Source: Dehalobacter sp. DCM
Lineage (GTDB): Bacteria > Bacillota > Desulfitobacteriia > Desulfitobacteriales > Syntrophobotulaceae
Length of the DNA: 64,000 bases
Reading direction: 5' to 3'
Assembly (NCBI RefSeq): GCF_024972775.1
Contig: NZ_CP092282.1
Coordinates: forward strand, 2,721,001 to 2,785,000
A program made the translations under genes and the position numbers. Positions 1-8,097 of the stretch are shown piece after piece. Numbering within the stretch: position 1 is the stretch's first letter; every line of letters begins with the position of its first letter. The notes beneath the pieces are model-generated. The model was not told the DNA's origin. It saw only the letters and a program-made list of their open reading frames with translations, and did no database searches.

Positions 1-486
1 GATCGCGTTGCCTTCTTTATCCGTTCCGATGGGATCATAGATTGAGACTTCGCCCCGTATCTTTTTTAGGGAACGAAGATGCATGAGGATTTCGTTTTCT
101 ATACAGCGCGCGGCATACGTTGCTAAACGAGTACCTTTTTCGCTGTTATACGTATTGATTCCTTTAATAAGCCCGATTGTTCCGATGGAAATCAGGTCAT
201 CACTGTCTGCTCCCGTACTGTCATATTTTTTAACAAGATGGGCGACAAGCCGCAGATTATGTTCAATCAGCTTATTACGCGCATTTTCTACCATCAACGC
301 ATCAGGTGACTCTCTATTCTCCTTGAGGACGTCATTTTTTGCTTCTGCCAGGATCTTCAGATATTCCGCTTCATCTTGCTCGTTCAGAGGCTGGGGAAAT
401 GCATTATTGTTAATATACGATACTAGCAGGGTAACACCCTTGATGACAGACAGGGCCAGCCCGATCAGAAACGCTTCAGCGATCAT
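1..486 (-). CDS. sigK: RNA polymerase sporulation sigma factor sigma-K (3' part outside window)
   Basis: Mother-cell sigma factor for late sporulation genes. The 162 visible codons carry the SigK pro-region (hydrophobic start, then NNNAFPQPL), followed by sigma-70 region 2 with [46 protein letters not shown] and the [10 protein letters not shown] stretch that leads towards region 3. The ATG at 486 is preceded by AAGGAGGTAGGGACC, a strong ribosome site. The gene leaves the window at its left edge, so regions 3-4 are not visible and I cannot tell whether it is interrupted by a skin-type element. No break is seen in the visible part. The pro-sequence implies processing by SpoIVFB, which is known for the family and not seen here. 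Confidence 0.93.
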   Translation of the reverse strand, partial: MIAEAFLIGLALSVIKGVTLLVSYINNNAFPQPLNEQDEAEYLKILAEAKNDVLKENRESPDALMVENARNKLIEHNLRLVAHLVKKYDSTGADSDDLISIGTIGLIKGINTYNSEKGTRLATYAARCIENEILMHLRSLKKIRGEVSIYDPIGTDKEGNAI

Positions 487-592
487 GGTCCCTACCTCCT
501 TCAGCATAATCTCTTTTATAACTATGCTCGAAGGTAAAGAATACTGCTAATCCGCTAAGCCATTGGCACATATTACCATGTTACATCGAAAA

Positions 593-634
593 GTTCACAT
601 GAAATCTATACAATCTTCACTCAACGTTCACATG
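593..634 (+). promoter_or_regulatory. Direct repeat upstream of the DUF4405 gene
   Basis: GTTCACATG occurs at 593-601 and again at 626-634, 33 bases start to start (about three helical turns), ending 47 bases before the likely start of the next gene. Spaced direct repeats on one face of the helix are typical of response-regulator sites. The regulator is unknown and chance is possible. Confidence 0.3.
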
Positions 635-681
635 CCATGACTACTATAAAACCATCATGTTCTATAGAAAGGACCAGAGTG

Positions 682-1524
682 ATGACGCATAAGAACATTA
701 TCAAAATGACCCTGGATGTATTAATGGTGATAGTTTTCGTCTTTTTTTTCAACAAAAAAGTATTTACAGGTTTGTCTTTTCATGAAATAGCCGGCTTGGC
801 TATCGGCTTGACCTTTATTATTCATAACCTGATCAACTGGCGCTGGATAAAAATAGTTTCCACCCATTTTTTCCAAAAAAAAATACCCCTGCGCACAAAA
901 TTAACGTATGTGGTTGATGGTTTGTTATTAATCACGATGAGTTATATCATTGTCAGCGGTTTGCTGATTTCTAAATATCTTTTTCCCGACTTCAGATATG
1001 GCAGTGAATTCTTTTTTAAAAACACACATGTTGCCGTTTCGTATATCAGTCTTCTTCTGTTGGGCATCCATATTGGGCTTCATTGGCACTGGGTCATGAC
1101 GATGGTTAAGAAGCTATTTCATATCCATAGCAACCGAAAAGACCTTAATTATATCGCTTACCTTATGGTGATCGCAGTCCTGGTTATCGGTATCACCAGC
1201 GTCATCCAGACAAACTATTTTTCTCAGGTAGCCCGTATTGGGACAACGTTTAGTCAAAACCAAATCACTGGTCTAGACAGTGATGCACATGATTTCGGCA
1301 CAGACGGAAATTTACCGTCTGAAGTCCAAAACCGGATGCCGGAAAAGGGCGGCGGTCCTGCCAGCTTCCAAAAGAAAGGTAATGGCACCCACGGCGGTGT
1401 AAATACGTCACCTTTATCGACTGTTTACACATTGATTGTCTATCTGGCAATCATCGCTTTATTTTCTGCGATAACCTTTTATACCGACAAGTTGCTGTCC
1501 GCCAAAAAAGTGAGATATCGTTAG
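682..1524 (+). CDS. DUF4405 membrane protein, cytochrome b-like
   Basis: A 281-residue membrane protein with about five hydrophobic segments. The DUF4405 core lies in its first 160 residues, with paired histidines inside or next to membrane helices (IIHNLINW, FKNTHVAV, GIHIGLHWHW). This layout fits a cytochrome b561-type haem-binding module; haem binding is inferred. A hydrophilic, Gly/Lys-rich loop separates the fourth and fifth helices. An upstream ATG at 637 exists, but GAAAGGA at 666-672 points to the GTG at 679 or the ATG at 682. It stands alone, convergent with the pilus genes, so its redox partner is not indicated. Confidence 0.7.
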   Translation: MTHKNIIKMTLDVLMVIVFVFFFNKKVFTGLSFHEIAGLAIGLTFIIHNLINWRWIKIVSTHFFQKKIPLRTKLTYVVDGLLLITMSYIIVSGLLISKYLFPDFRYGSEFFFKNTHVAVSYISLLLLGIHIGLHWHWVMTMVKKLFHIHSNRKDLNYIAYLMVIAVLVIGITSVIQTNYFSQVARIGTTFSQNQITGLDSDAHDFGTDGNLPSEVQNRMPEKGGGPASFQKKGNGTHGGVNTSPLSTVYTLIVYLAIIALFSAITFYTDKLLSAKKVRYR

Positions 1525-1526
1525 AA

Positions 1527-2069
1527 TTATATTGCCACACCTTTGTAACTGTAAGCAATAATTTTCATTTTTGCGGTAACCTCATCCGGCGTCTCCTGAT
1601 TGATGGTTATACAGTCTAATGCAAGTATATAGGCAGACGCCTTTCTGATAATATCCACAAAATCATTTACCTGCTCCTGTGTTCCGGCGAATACAACCGT
1701 AAATGCCAAGGAGTAGTAATTCCCATTGTCTTGAATTTGTGCAAATTTAAAATCAAGGGGTGTAAAATCACTTTTGGCAGCTAACTTCATAATGAAATTC
1801 ATGAGTTCTTGTTTATCCAGTTTTTTGGGCATTGCCATGTTCAACGCCGCTTGCTGAGATATTAACTCTGCCTGCTCTTTTTTTATGGACGCCATGTTTT
1901 TGCTTTTTTCCTGCAACGCGGCTAAATAATTTTTCGATTCGTTGATTTGGGCTGCCTGCATTTTTAATATATGGGTCTGATCATATAAGAGATAAAAATA
2001 CACTGCCGCCGCCAGGACAATCCCCGAGGCAATCAACAATCGTTTGCTTGTTTTGCTCATGCCCACCAT
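1527..2069 (-). CDS. pilO: PilO-like type IV pilus alignment protein
   Basis: 180 residues: short cytoplasmic N-terminus, one membrane helix (about residues 10-28), a coiled-coil stretch (30-75) and a small alpha/beta domain, the PilO/GspM-like layout. PilO pairs with PilN and helps connect the cytoplasmic PilM ring to the pilus machine. Its start lies 3 bases after the stop of the PilM-PilN fusion gene, so the two are co-transcribed. A second ATG three codons in (2060) is an alternative start. No pilB, pilT, pilC or pilin gene is in the window. Confidence 0.72.
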   Translation of the reverse strand: MVGMSKTSKRLLIASGIVLAAAVYFYLLYDQTHILKMQAAQINESKNYLAALQEKSKNMASIKKEQAELISQQAALNMAMPKKLDKQELMNFIMKLAAKSDFTPLDFKFAQIQDNGNYYSLAFTVVFAGTQEQVNDFVDIIRKASAYILALDCITINQETPDEVTAKMKIIAYSYKGVAI

Positions 2070-2072
2070 CTC

Positions 2073-4022
2073 CTATTGTTGTTTCAATTGAAGCGTTAAC
2101 TGAATTTCCTGCCGGCTGTCATTGAGCGAAACAGTCTGAATATCAAAGGACTGAAAACTGCCGGATCCTTCAAAAAGGGATTTCAGTTTGGAAATACTGA
2201 GGGTATCGGGAATAACAATTCCCAGTGTCACCGTATCATCTCCATTGATCGTATATGTTTTTATCTGGGTCTCCTGCGGCAGTAACTTCCTGATTTCGCT
2301 TCGAATCACCTGGGGATTTCGGATCGATCCATCATTTCCTAAATCCAAAAAATGCATTTGGTCAGATATTTGCATGCGCAATTTATCATTTAAAGCTAAG
2401 ATGTCAGCCAATTCCTTGTATTCTAAAAGGTCTGCTTCAATATTTTTCAGAACAACTGCTTGTCTCATTTGCAAAAGCCATGGGACAGCCAGAATCAGAA
2501 ACACAAACACACTGCAGATCACATGGCGTAACCGTTTGTATTTATTTTGCTTTATGGATTGCTGAGGTTCAGCTTCCTGTTGTGGTGATGGCTGCGAAGG
2601 CGGCAATGGCGGCAGTGATTGGGAGGGTTTTTCAGCAAATTGGAATCGATTGCTCTCATTACTTAAAGCTAATCCATAAATTGCGGCATATTGCGGCCAG
2701 CTTTCTCTGGTTGCTATGCTATCTTTAAACCGTGGAAACCAATTCCCAGGGAATCCGGTGATAACTGTTCTGCTTAATTTGTCTACAAATTGTTCTGTGA
2801 TACCCGGGTTTTGACAATATTCACCTGTCAAATAAACCGCATCGATTATTTTTCCATTATGGCGCTGAGCATAAACCTCGAGCAGTTTATTTAAGGATGA
2901 GACAACACGAGCAAAATCGTATTCTTTCGATTCATTATCATCGTCTGCCTGTTTGTTTTCCTCCGATGCCTTATTATCATCCAATGCCGTGTTTTCATCG
3001 ATTGGCCCCAGTCCTCCCATGGTTGCCTCAGGATGCTCTTGGGTTGTTAAGATAAACAATTTTTCATCGAGTTGATCATAAGGAACAAACAGATCCTCTA
3101 AGACAAAATCCTTATTGGCGGACTTTGTTGAATCTATCTTCGTATAATAGGCTTCTGCCGCTTCCATTTCTTCCAAAGATAAGCCAGTGGTGGTGTCGGG
3201 CTGGGGATCATTTTTATAGAATGACAACATCGGCAACTCTTCTGACTCATGAGATTCATAGGATTCATGGGATTCATGTTGCCATGTCGGGTTCTGCTTA
3301 ATCGCTGCTTGGGCAGCATTTTGCCGGTTCTGATCAGCAATGGCAATATCCTCCTGATCAGGCCGCATATTGGTATACATATCCACGCTGCCATTGGTGA
3401 AAAGGACAAATTCAACCAGGCCAGGATTTAAGACAACTACAGCGATATCTTTAAGAGATGGTTTTTCGATGACGGTTGAAACCGGAAAATTAATACGCTC
3501 AAGGAGATAGCTGTAAATAGTTATCATATCGTTTGCCGCTAAATCAATCGTTGTTTGGATCCCGAGCTTGCTGCAGAAAGCGAGTAAATCCGCCATGCGT
3601 TCTTTGGGGAAAGCTGCCAGTAATACCTTGATCATGGGGCGACCGTTTTCTTCATAGTCAGCTACAACCCGATAATCAATGACGTAATTTTGGCCGTCGG
3701 GCTCAAAAAAACGATCCATATCCCCGGTCATTATTTTACTCAAATCAGCAAGCGTCATTTGCGGCAAAGACATCACGGTCATCACCAGTCCCTTGCCGCT
3801 CACTGCAATTTTTATATTTTTTACAGGTATCCTCTGATACCTGAACCAGTTCTTTACAGCCTCCCAATCACTTCCGGCCACATCCCGATAGTCAATATCT
3901 TTTCCGCCGGGAGCTCTGTATTTAGCAAGAAAAAGCACTTGTAAATCGCCGTCTTTAGACAGAGCCACCCTTGCCGCAATGATTTCCTTTTCCCCAAAGA
4001 GTGCAAGCCAGTGTTTCTTCAT
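2073..4022 (-). CDS. PilM-PilN fusion protein with acidic insertion
   Basis: 649 residues that appear to join two normally separate pilus proteins. Residues 1-225 resemble the N-terminal part of PilM (actin-like). Residues 225-368 are an acidic, low-complexity insertion with a His-Glu-Ser repeat at 249-262. Residues 369-455 look like the returning PilM C-terminal lobe (VYLTGEYCQNPGIT). A Pro/Gln linker (465-490) leads to a membrane helix (about 500-517), a coiled coil (520-560) and a ferredoxin-like domain (570-649), the PilN layout. AGGAG sits 8 bases before the ATG at 4022. The PilM nucleotide site is not clearly recognisable. Domain calls are by eye and would be settled by structure prediction. 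Confidence 0.68.
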   Translation of the reverse strand: MKKHWLALFGEKEIIAARVALSKDGDLQVLFLAKYRAPGGKDIDYRDVAGSDWEAVKNWFRYQRIPVKNIKIAVSGKGLVMTVMSLPQMTLADLSKIMTGDMDRFFEPDGQNYVIDYRVVADYEENGRPMIKVLLAAFPKERMADLLAFCSKLGIQTTIDLAANDMITIYSYLLERINFPVSTVIEKPSLKDIAVVVLNPGLVEFVLFTNGSVDMYTNMRPDQEDIAIADQNRQNAAQAAIKQNPTWQHESHESYESHESEELPMLSFYKNDPQPDTTTGLSLEEMEAAEAYYTKIDSTKSANKDFVLEDLFVPYDQLDEKLFILTTQEHPEATMGGLGPIDENTALDDNKASEENKQADDDNESKEYDFARVVSSLNKLLEVYAQRHNGKIIDAVYLTGEYCQNPGITEQFVDKLSRTVITGFPGNWFPRFKDSIATRESWPQYAAIYGLALSNESNRFQFAEKPSQSLPPLPPSQPSPQQEAEPQQSIKQNKYKRLRHVICSVFVFLILAVPWLLQMRQAVVLKNIEADLLEYKELADILALNDKLRMQISDQMHFLDLGNDGSIRNPQVIRSEIRKLLPQETQIKTYTINGDDTVTLGIVIPDTLSISKLKSLFEGSGSFQSFDIQTVSLNDSRQEIQLTLQLKQQ

Positions 4023-4059
4023 TCACATGGTCTCCTGTTCTCACGTCCATCGTTTATAA

Positions 4060-4323
4060 TTAATAAGGATCAATTATTTCCAAATCCAGCGGGAGAGATA
4101 AAAGGTTTTTCTTTAGATCGGGCCAGCAATGGGTGGTTGTCTGAATAAGAACTTCTCCCAAAATTTTATTTGTTGTGGTGATAACGCCAAGGTGACCCAG
4201 ACCTTCTACATATTTGGCTAACAGCTGGATGTCGGAACGAGGGAGTTTCGCCTTAACTAGGAGATCGGGATTCCGCCAATCCGGACTATCCGATTGTTTA
4301 CGCTCTTTACCGTATGTATCCAT
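4060..4323 (-). CDS. DUF4911 family small protein
   Basis: An 87-residue cytoplasmic protein resembling the DUF4911 family, whose function is unknown. It has a beta-alpha-beta look: a hydrophobic strand LLVKAKLPRSDIQLLAKYVEG, then LGVITTTNK, then a C-terminal strand. GGAGAAGCTTT immediately before the ATG at 4323 favours that start over the ATG five codons upstream (4338). It sits between the U32 peptidase and the pilus genes on the same strand, probably within one transcription unit. Confidence 0.6.
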   Translation of the reverse strand: MDTYGKERKQSDSPDWRNPDLLVKAKLPRSDIQLLAKYVEGLGHLGVITTTNKILGEVLIQTTTHCWPDLKKNLLSLPLDLEIIDPY

Positions 4324-4385
4324 AAAGCTTCTCCTCATTGGAATTGATTTTTAATATTCATTGAGAAATAATTTTTTTAATATCT

Positions 4386-5654
4386 TTATGGAGTGGTAGT
4401 CGAAGTCGAAGCAAGTGGCTTTCGCAGAATACTGAACGGTCTCAGGGGATATGGGGTCATGATCCTCAGCTTTTGCTGCGGATGTCTGGCAACATCCACT
4501 TTCTGTCCATCGCTATCCCATAAATCCGTTACGGTAAAACGCCAGGGTTGCTCTTCCGGTGCAAGAACTTCCAGCTCATCCCCTGCCTTAAAATGATTAC
4601 GCTGTTCTATCCAACACCCGATCCCATTGGCTTTAGCTTCACCAGCCCAGCTGTCTCCTTCTATGACTTTACCAACAAAGCTATACTCTCGAATATAGTT
4701 GGATGTTTCGATATTATGTGCCTCAGCGCCTGGTTTTCCAAAAAGAAATCCAGCAGAATAATCTCTGTGGCTGACTTTATCCATTTCCTCCAGCCACTGT
4801 GGTATCCTCGCCTTAAAGGACGCTTCTCCTTGTTCCCAAAGAACATCCAAGGCCTCCCGGTAAACCTTTACCGTACTGGCGACATAATAAGCACTTTTCA
4901 TTCGGCCTTCGATTTTATAACTGGCCAGGTTAAGCGGCTTGAGTTCGGGCAAATAGGGCAGCAGACATAGGTCATGCGAATTAAAGATATAGCTTCCCCG
5001 TGCATCCTCCTCGATAGGAAAATACTCACCCGGACGTTTTTCCTCAACCAAGGAGTAGCCCCAGCGGCAGGGGTGTGTACATGCTCCTCTGTTCGCATCT
5101 CTTCCCGTAAGATAATTACTTAAAAGACAACGTCCCGAATAGGACATACACATCGCGCCGTGGATAAATATTTCCAACTCGCCATGTGCTTTGGGACTGA
5201 GTGTTTTCAACTCTTCTAACGTCAGTTCCCTGGCGAGAACCGCCCGTTTAATCCCCTGTTCAAACCAAAAGTTAGCACTCTGCGAGTTGGTGCAATTCGC
5301 CTGGGTGCTAAGATGTATCGTCAGTTCCGGGGCTATTTTTCTGGCCAGGCCAAGTACGCCGGGGTCAGATACAATGATTCCGTCAAGACCTAATTCTTTT
5401 AATTGCCCAAGATAGGCTTGAAGGTCATTGAAGTCCTGTTCATGGGCGAAAATATTCACGGTAATGTATATCTTCTTACCCAGAGCATGCGCATAATTAA
5501 CAGCAATGACCATTTCTTCGCTGTCAAGGTTACCGGCATAGGCACGTAAGCCAAAGTCAGCACCGCCAGCATAAACAGCATCAGCTCCGTAAGCAAGGGC
5601 AAATTTCAATTTTTCCAGGTCGCCGGCAGGTGCCAGAAGTTCCGGTTTTTGCAT
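4386..5654 (-). CDS. trhP: U32 family peptidase, probable tRNA hydroxylation protein
   Basis: 422 residues starting with the U32 signature PELLAPAGDLEKLKFAL and GADAVYAGG, followed by the Cys-containing core: MCMSYSGRCLLSNYL, GRDANRGACTHPCRW and YKIEGRMKSAYY. The cysteines at MC..GRC, AC and PC match those of family members thought to bind an Fe-S cluster. In Bacillus and E. coli such proteins (TrhP) act in prephenate-dependent hydroxylation of U34 in tRNA, and Bacillus carries them next to mltG, as here. The C-terminal 100 residues form a beta-barrel-like extension. GGAGG precedes the ATG at 5654. Whether it is TrhP or another U32 protein is inferred from context. Confidence 0.8.
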   Translation of the reverse strand: MQKPELLAPAGDLEKLKFALAYGADAVYAGGADFGLRAYAGNLDSEEMVIAVNYAHALGKKIYITVNIFAHEQDFNDLQAYLGQLKELGLDGIIVSDPGVLGLARKIAPELTIHLSTQANCTNSQSANFWFEQGIKRAVLARELTLEELKTLSPKAHGELEIFIHGAMCMSYSGRCLLSNYLTGRDANRGACTHPCRWGYSLVEEKRPGEYFPIEEDARGSYIFNSHDLCLLPYLPELKPLNLASYKIEGRMKSAYYVASTVKVYREALDVLWEQGEASFKARIPQWLEEMDKVSHRDYSAGFLFGKPGAEAHNIETSNYIREYSFVGKVIEGDSWAGEAKANGIGCWIEQRNHFKAGDELEVLAPEEQPWRFTVTDLWDSDGQKVDVARHPQQKLRIMTPYPLRPFSILRKPLASTSTTTP

Positions 5655-5672
5655 CGTATCCTCCGTTATCTG

Positions 5673-6743
5673 CTATTGATAAATATTCACATTGCGCAGA
5701 TGTTCCTGATAGGTCACAGAAAATGCATGTGAGCCATCATTTTTAGCCACAAAGAAAAAATAATCGGTTTCTTTTGGATATAAAGCAGCCTGCAGCGACG
5801 CATCGCCGGGGTTGGCTATGGGCCCTGGCGGCAATCCAATGTGCTGATACGTATTATAGGGAGAATCGATTTTCGTATCCTCGATGGTTAATACGGGTTT
5901 AACTTCGCCTAATATATATTGGATCGTCGCACAGGATTCCAACGGCATGTTGGTACGCAAACGATTTTCGAAAACGCCGGCAATGAGCGGCCGTTCTTCC
6001 GCTTTTACAGCTTCTCTCTCCACAATCGACGCTTTAATTACCCATTCATAAATGGACATATTGACTTCTTTCAACCGGTTCGTCGTTTCATCTGTCAATT
6101 CCTGTTCAAAACGCAGGAGGAAACGATCGATCGTATCCCGGGCCGTTGCTTTTTTATCGAAAAAATAGGTGTCTGGAAAAAGGAATCCTTCCAAATGAGT
6201 TTCACCTGTGGGGGTTCCCTCTAAGAAGCTGTAATCATCGGCATTAAATGATTGTATCGCTGCATAGAGTTCTTTTTCCGTTCCCAAACCATTTTTAGCC
6301 AATGCAGCGACTATCTGTCCTGTCGTATATCCTTCCGGGATCGTCACTCGGACAACTTCCGGCTCAGGCCCCGCTATCAGCACATTGAGAATCTCTTTGG
6401 ATGACATGGATGGCGATAAATAATACATTCCCGCCATCAATTTAGCGTCAGCTTTTTTGGACTTGCATAGAAGTTCAAATACATTGGCATTACGGATCAA
6501 ATCCATATTTTTAAGCTCTGTTGCTACATCAGAAGCCGTCATACCATATTCTAAGACAAATACTTGCTTTTCTTGTGTCTTGGAAACAGCCCTTAGATTC
6601 GTAGTCCACCACGCACTCGCAGCGATAGCGACAAACAATATCACAATAATGATGCCAAATGCCCGGTTTATTTTCCTTGAGGAAGACTTTCTTCTATATC
6701 TCTTACTCACGCTTTCTACTCTCTTTCTCCAGTTCCTTACCAC
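5673..6743 (-). CDS. mltG: Endolytic murein transglycosylase MltG
   Basis: 356 residues: basic N-terminus, one membrane helix at about 29-45, a LysM-like region (57-125) and the YceG/MltG catalytic domain. It carries the conserved TIPEGYTTGQI, EGFLFPDTY, KASIVEREA (Glu242 is the likely catalytic acid) and SPYNTYQHIGLPPGPI-type motifs. MltG cleaves nascent peptidoglycan strands at the outer face of the membrane and limits glycan length. The GTG at 6743 gives the longest frame but has no clear ribosome site; a slightly later start near residue 12 is possible. It is followed at once by the U32 gene. Confidence 0.93.
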   Translation of the reverse strand: MVRNWRKRVESVSKRYRRKSSSRKINRAFGIIIVILFVAIAASAWWTTNLRAVSKTQEKQVFVLEYGMTASDVATELKNMDLIRNANVFELLCKSKKADAKLMAGMYYLSPSMSSKEILNVLIAGPEPEVVRVTIPEGYTTGQIVAALAKNGLGTEKELYAAIQSFNADDYSFLEGTPTGETHLEGFLFPDTYFFDKKATARDTIDRFLLRFEQELTDETTNRLKEVNMSIYEWVIKASIVEREAVKAEERPLIAGVFENRLRTNMPLESCATIQYILGEVKPVLTIEDTKIDSPYNTYQHIGLPPGPIANPGDASLQAALYPKETDYFFFVAKNDGSHAFSVTYQEHLRNVNIYQ

Positions 6744-6909
6744 TCGGCAGGATAAACCTGTTCCATTAAACTATCCCGCTTGTTGTAGAAATGTTTCATT
6801 CGGCACAGGGTGACACCCTTCCCCTCGTGGCGGTTATGTTCATTCACCTATCACACGTAACGATATATAATACGCCCTTTTGCTATTATACCCTTTTTTT
6901 TGGCATAAA

Positions 6910-6937
6910 GAAACTCACGCTTTTCAGCGTGAGTTTC
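6910..6937 (-). terminator. Hairpin terminator after the DUF1292 gene
   Basis: A perfect 12-base-pair stem (GAAACTCACGCT and its complement) with a 4-base loop. On the minus strand it is followed by a short T-rich tract. It lies 47 bases past the stop of the DUF1292 gene and separates it from mltG. Confidence 0.7.
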
Positions 6938-6983
6938 AAAATATTACACGTAAATGAAGTCCTCCGTATCCGGAACAATTGGG

Positions 6984-7298
6984 TTATTCTTCGTCGAACT
7001 CGTCTTCCATCTCTTCCCAGGCATCGGCTACCTTTTCCCATTCTTCATCATCTTCGATGTCCATGAGCATTTCTTCGCCGTTTTCGTCTTTGCCAAGCTT
7101 GAGGATGATGGCTTCAGCTTCTTCATCGTCATCTTCTGTTTCTTCCACCGGCAGAAGCACAAAGTATGTGCTGCCGTCAACTTCGAGAGTGGCTAGATGC
7201 ATAAATTCATTTTCATTGCCTTCATCGTCATTTAATACAATAATATCAAATACATCTTCCTCTTCATCTTCGTGGTCGTGTTTGATCTCATCAGACAT
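6984..7298 (-). CDS. DUF1292 family acidic protein (YrzB-like)
   Basis: 104 residues, extremely acidic, with long Asp/Glu runs at both ends. The central motif is the DUF1292 signature: a strand around DIIVLNDDEGNE, then FMHLATLEVDGSTYFVLLP and EAIILKLGKDENGEE. The function is unknown; the family is conserved beside ruvX, ireB and alaS in Firmicutes, as here. GAGGTG upstream supports the ATG at 7298 rather than the ATG seven codons earlier. Confidence 0.88.
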   Translation of the reverse strand: MSDEIKHDHEDEEEDVFDIIVLNDDEGNENEFMHLATLEVDGSTYFVLLPVEETEDDDEEAEAIILKLGKDENGEEMLMDIEDDEEWEKVADAWEEMEDEFDEE

Positions 7299-7390
7299 AT
7301 GGTTCACCTCTTCAATCAAGATATTGTAATTCTACTCTGGCAGGAAAAGAAAGTCAAATTTAACCTGTATTTTGTTTATACTTATTTTAT

Positions 7391-7798
7391 TCATTTACTG
7401 TTTAGATATCCCTGGAGAATAAATACTGCAGCCATTTTATCGATGACTTTTTTCCGCTTAGCCCTTGATAAATCAGCTTCGAGCAGCGCGCGTTGGGCGC
7501 CGACAGTACTGAGGCGTTCGTCCCAAAGTCTCACCGGCAATTCATAAGCCGCCTGTAATTCTTGGGCAAATGTTTCTGTTAATTTCGCTCTTTCTCCCAA
7601 TGTTCCGTTCATATTTTTCGGGTAACCCAAAACAATTTCATCAACCTCATATTCCCGGATCAACCGGTCCAATTCTGCTTTTTCCTTTGCTTTTCCGATC
7701 CGTCGTATGACTTCAATACCCTGGGCGGTTAGACCGAGCGGGTCACTCATAGCGACACCGATCGTCTTCTCTCCATAATCAAGTCCCATTATCCTCAC
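7391..7798 (-). CDS. ruvX: RuvX/YqgF Holliday junction resolvase-like nuclease
   Basis: 135 residues with the RNase H-like fold motifs of Yqg[15 protein letters not shown] (first catalytic Asp), [19 protein letters not shown] and the C-terminal [14 protein letters not shown]. Family members process Holliday junctions or pre-16S rRNA ends. The protein has the usual family length. It precedes DUF1292 by about 90 bases in the standard alaS-ireB-ruvX order. Confidence 0.92.
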   Translation of the reverse strand: MRIMGLDYGEKTIGVAMSDPLGLTAQGIEVIRRIGKAKEKAELDRLIREYEVDEIVLGYPKNMNGTLGERAKLTETFAQELQAAYELPVRLWDERLSTVGAQRALLEADLSRAKRKKVIDKMAAVFILQGYLNSK

Positions 7799-7833
7799 GT
7801 GTACACCTCAACCAATAATCGGTTTCATTCCGA

Positions 7834-7989
7834 TCAAGGCTCTTCATCGTTGTTTGATGGAATCGAATCGATCATTATGCCTTGAGAATTATGACTCCCG
7901 CAATTTTTGCATACCCATTGTTCGCCGTCATAAAAAAAATCGCTTGTTACCCCGCACTCAATGCAAAAGTCCTGAATCATATTTTCCAT
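7834..7989 (-). CDS. Small zinc-ribbon protein, 51 residues
   Basis: A short reading frame: FCIECG near the N-terminus and VCKNCG about 20 residues later form two CxxC knuckles of a rubredoxin-like zinc ribbon, followed by an acidic tail. GGGGGC lies 6-12 bases before the ATG at 7989. The Cys spacing, ribosome site and position between ruvX and the reductase gene on the same strand argue that it is real. The function is unknown; small ribbons of this kind are common in Clostridia. Confidence 0.75.
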   Translation of the reverse strand: MENMIQDFCIECGVTSDFFYDGEQWVCKNCGSHNSQGIMIDSIPSNNDEEP

Positions 7990-8097
7990 GAAAGCGCCCC
8001 CTTTCGGCATTCGAGACGTCGATTACCCCTAAGTTAATTATAACCGCAAATCGTCTTAATCGCTATTATTATCCAATTAACCAAAAGATATTATTTA

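Noticed and set aside
6979-7329. Ser-rich 116-codon frame opposite the DUF1292 gene
   Set aside because: The Ser runs are the complement of the Asp/Glu-rich codons of the real acidic protein.
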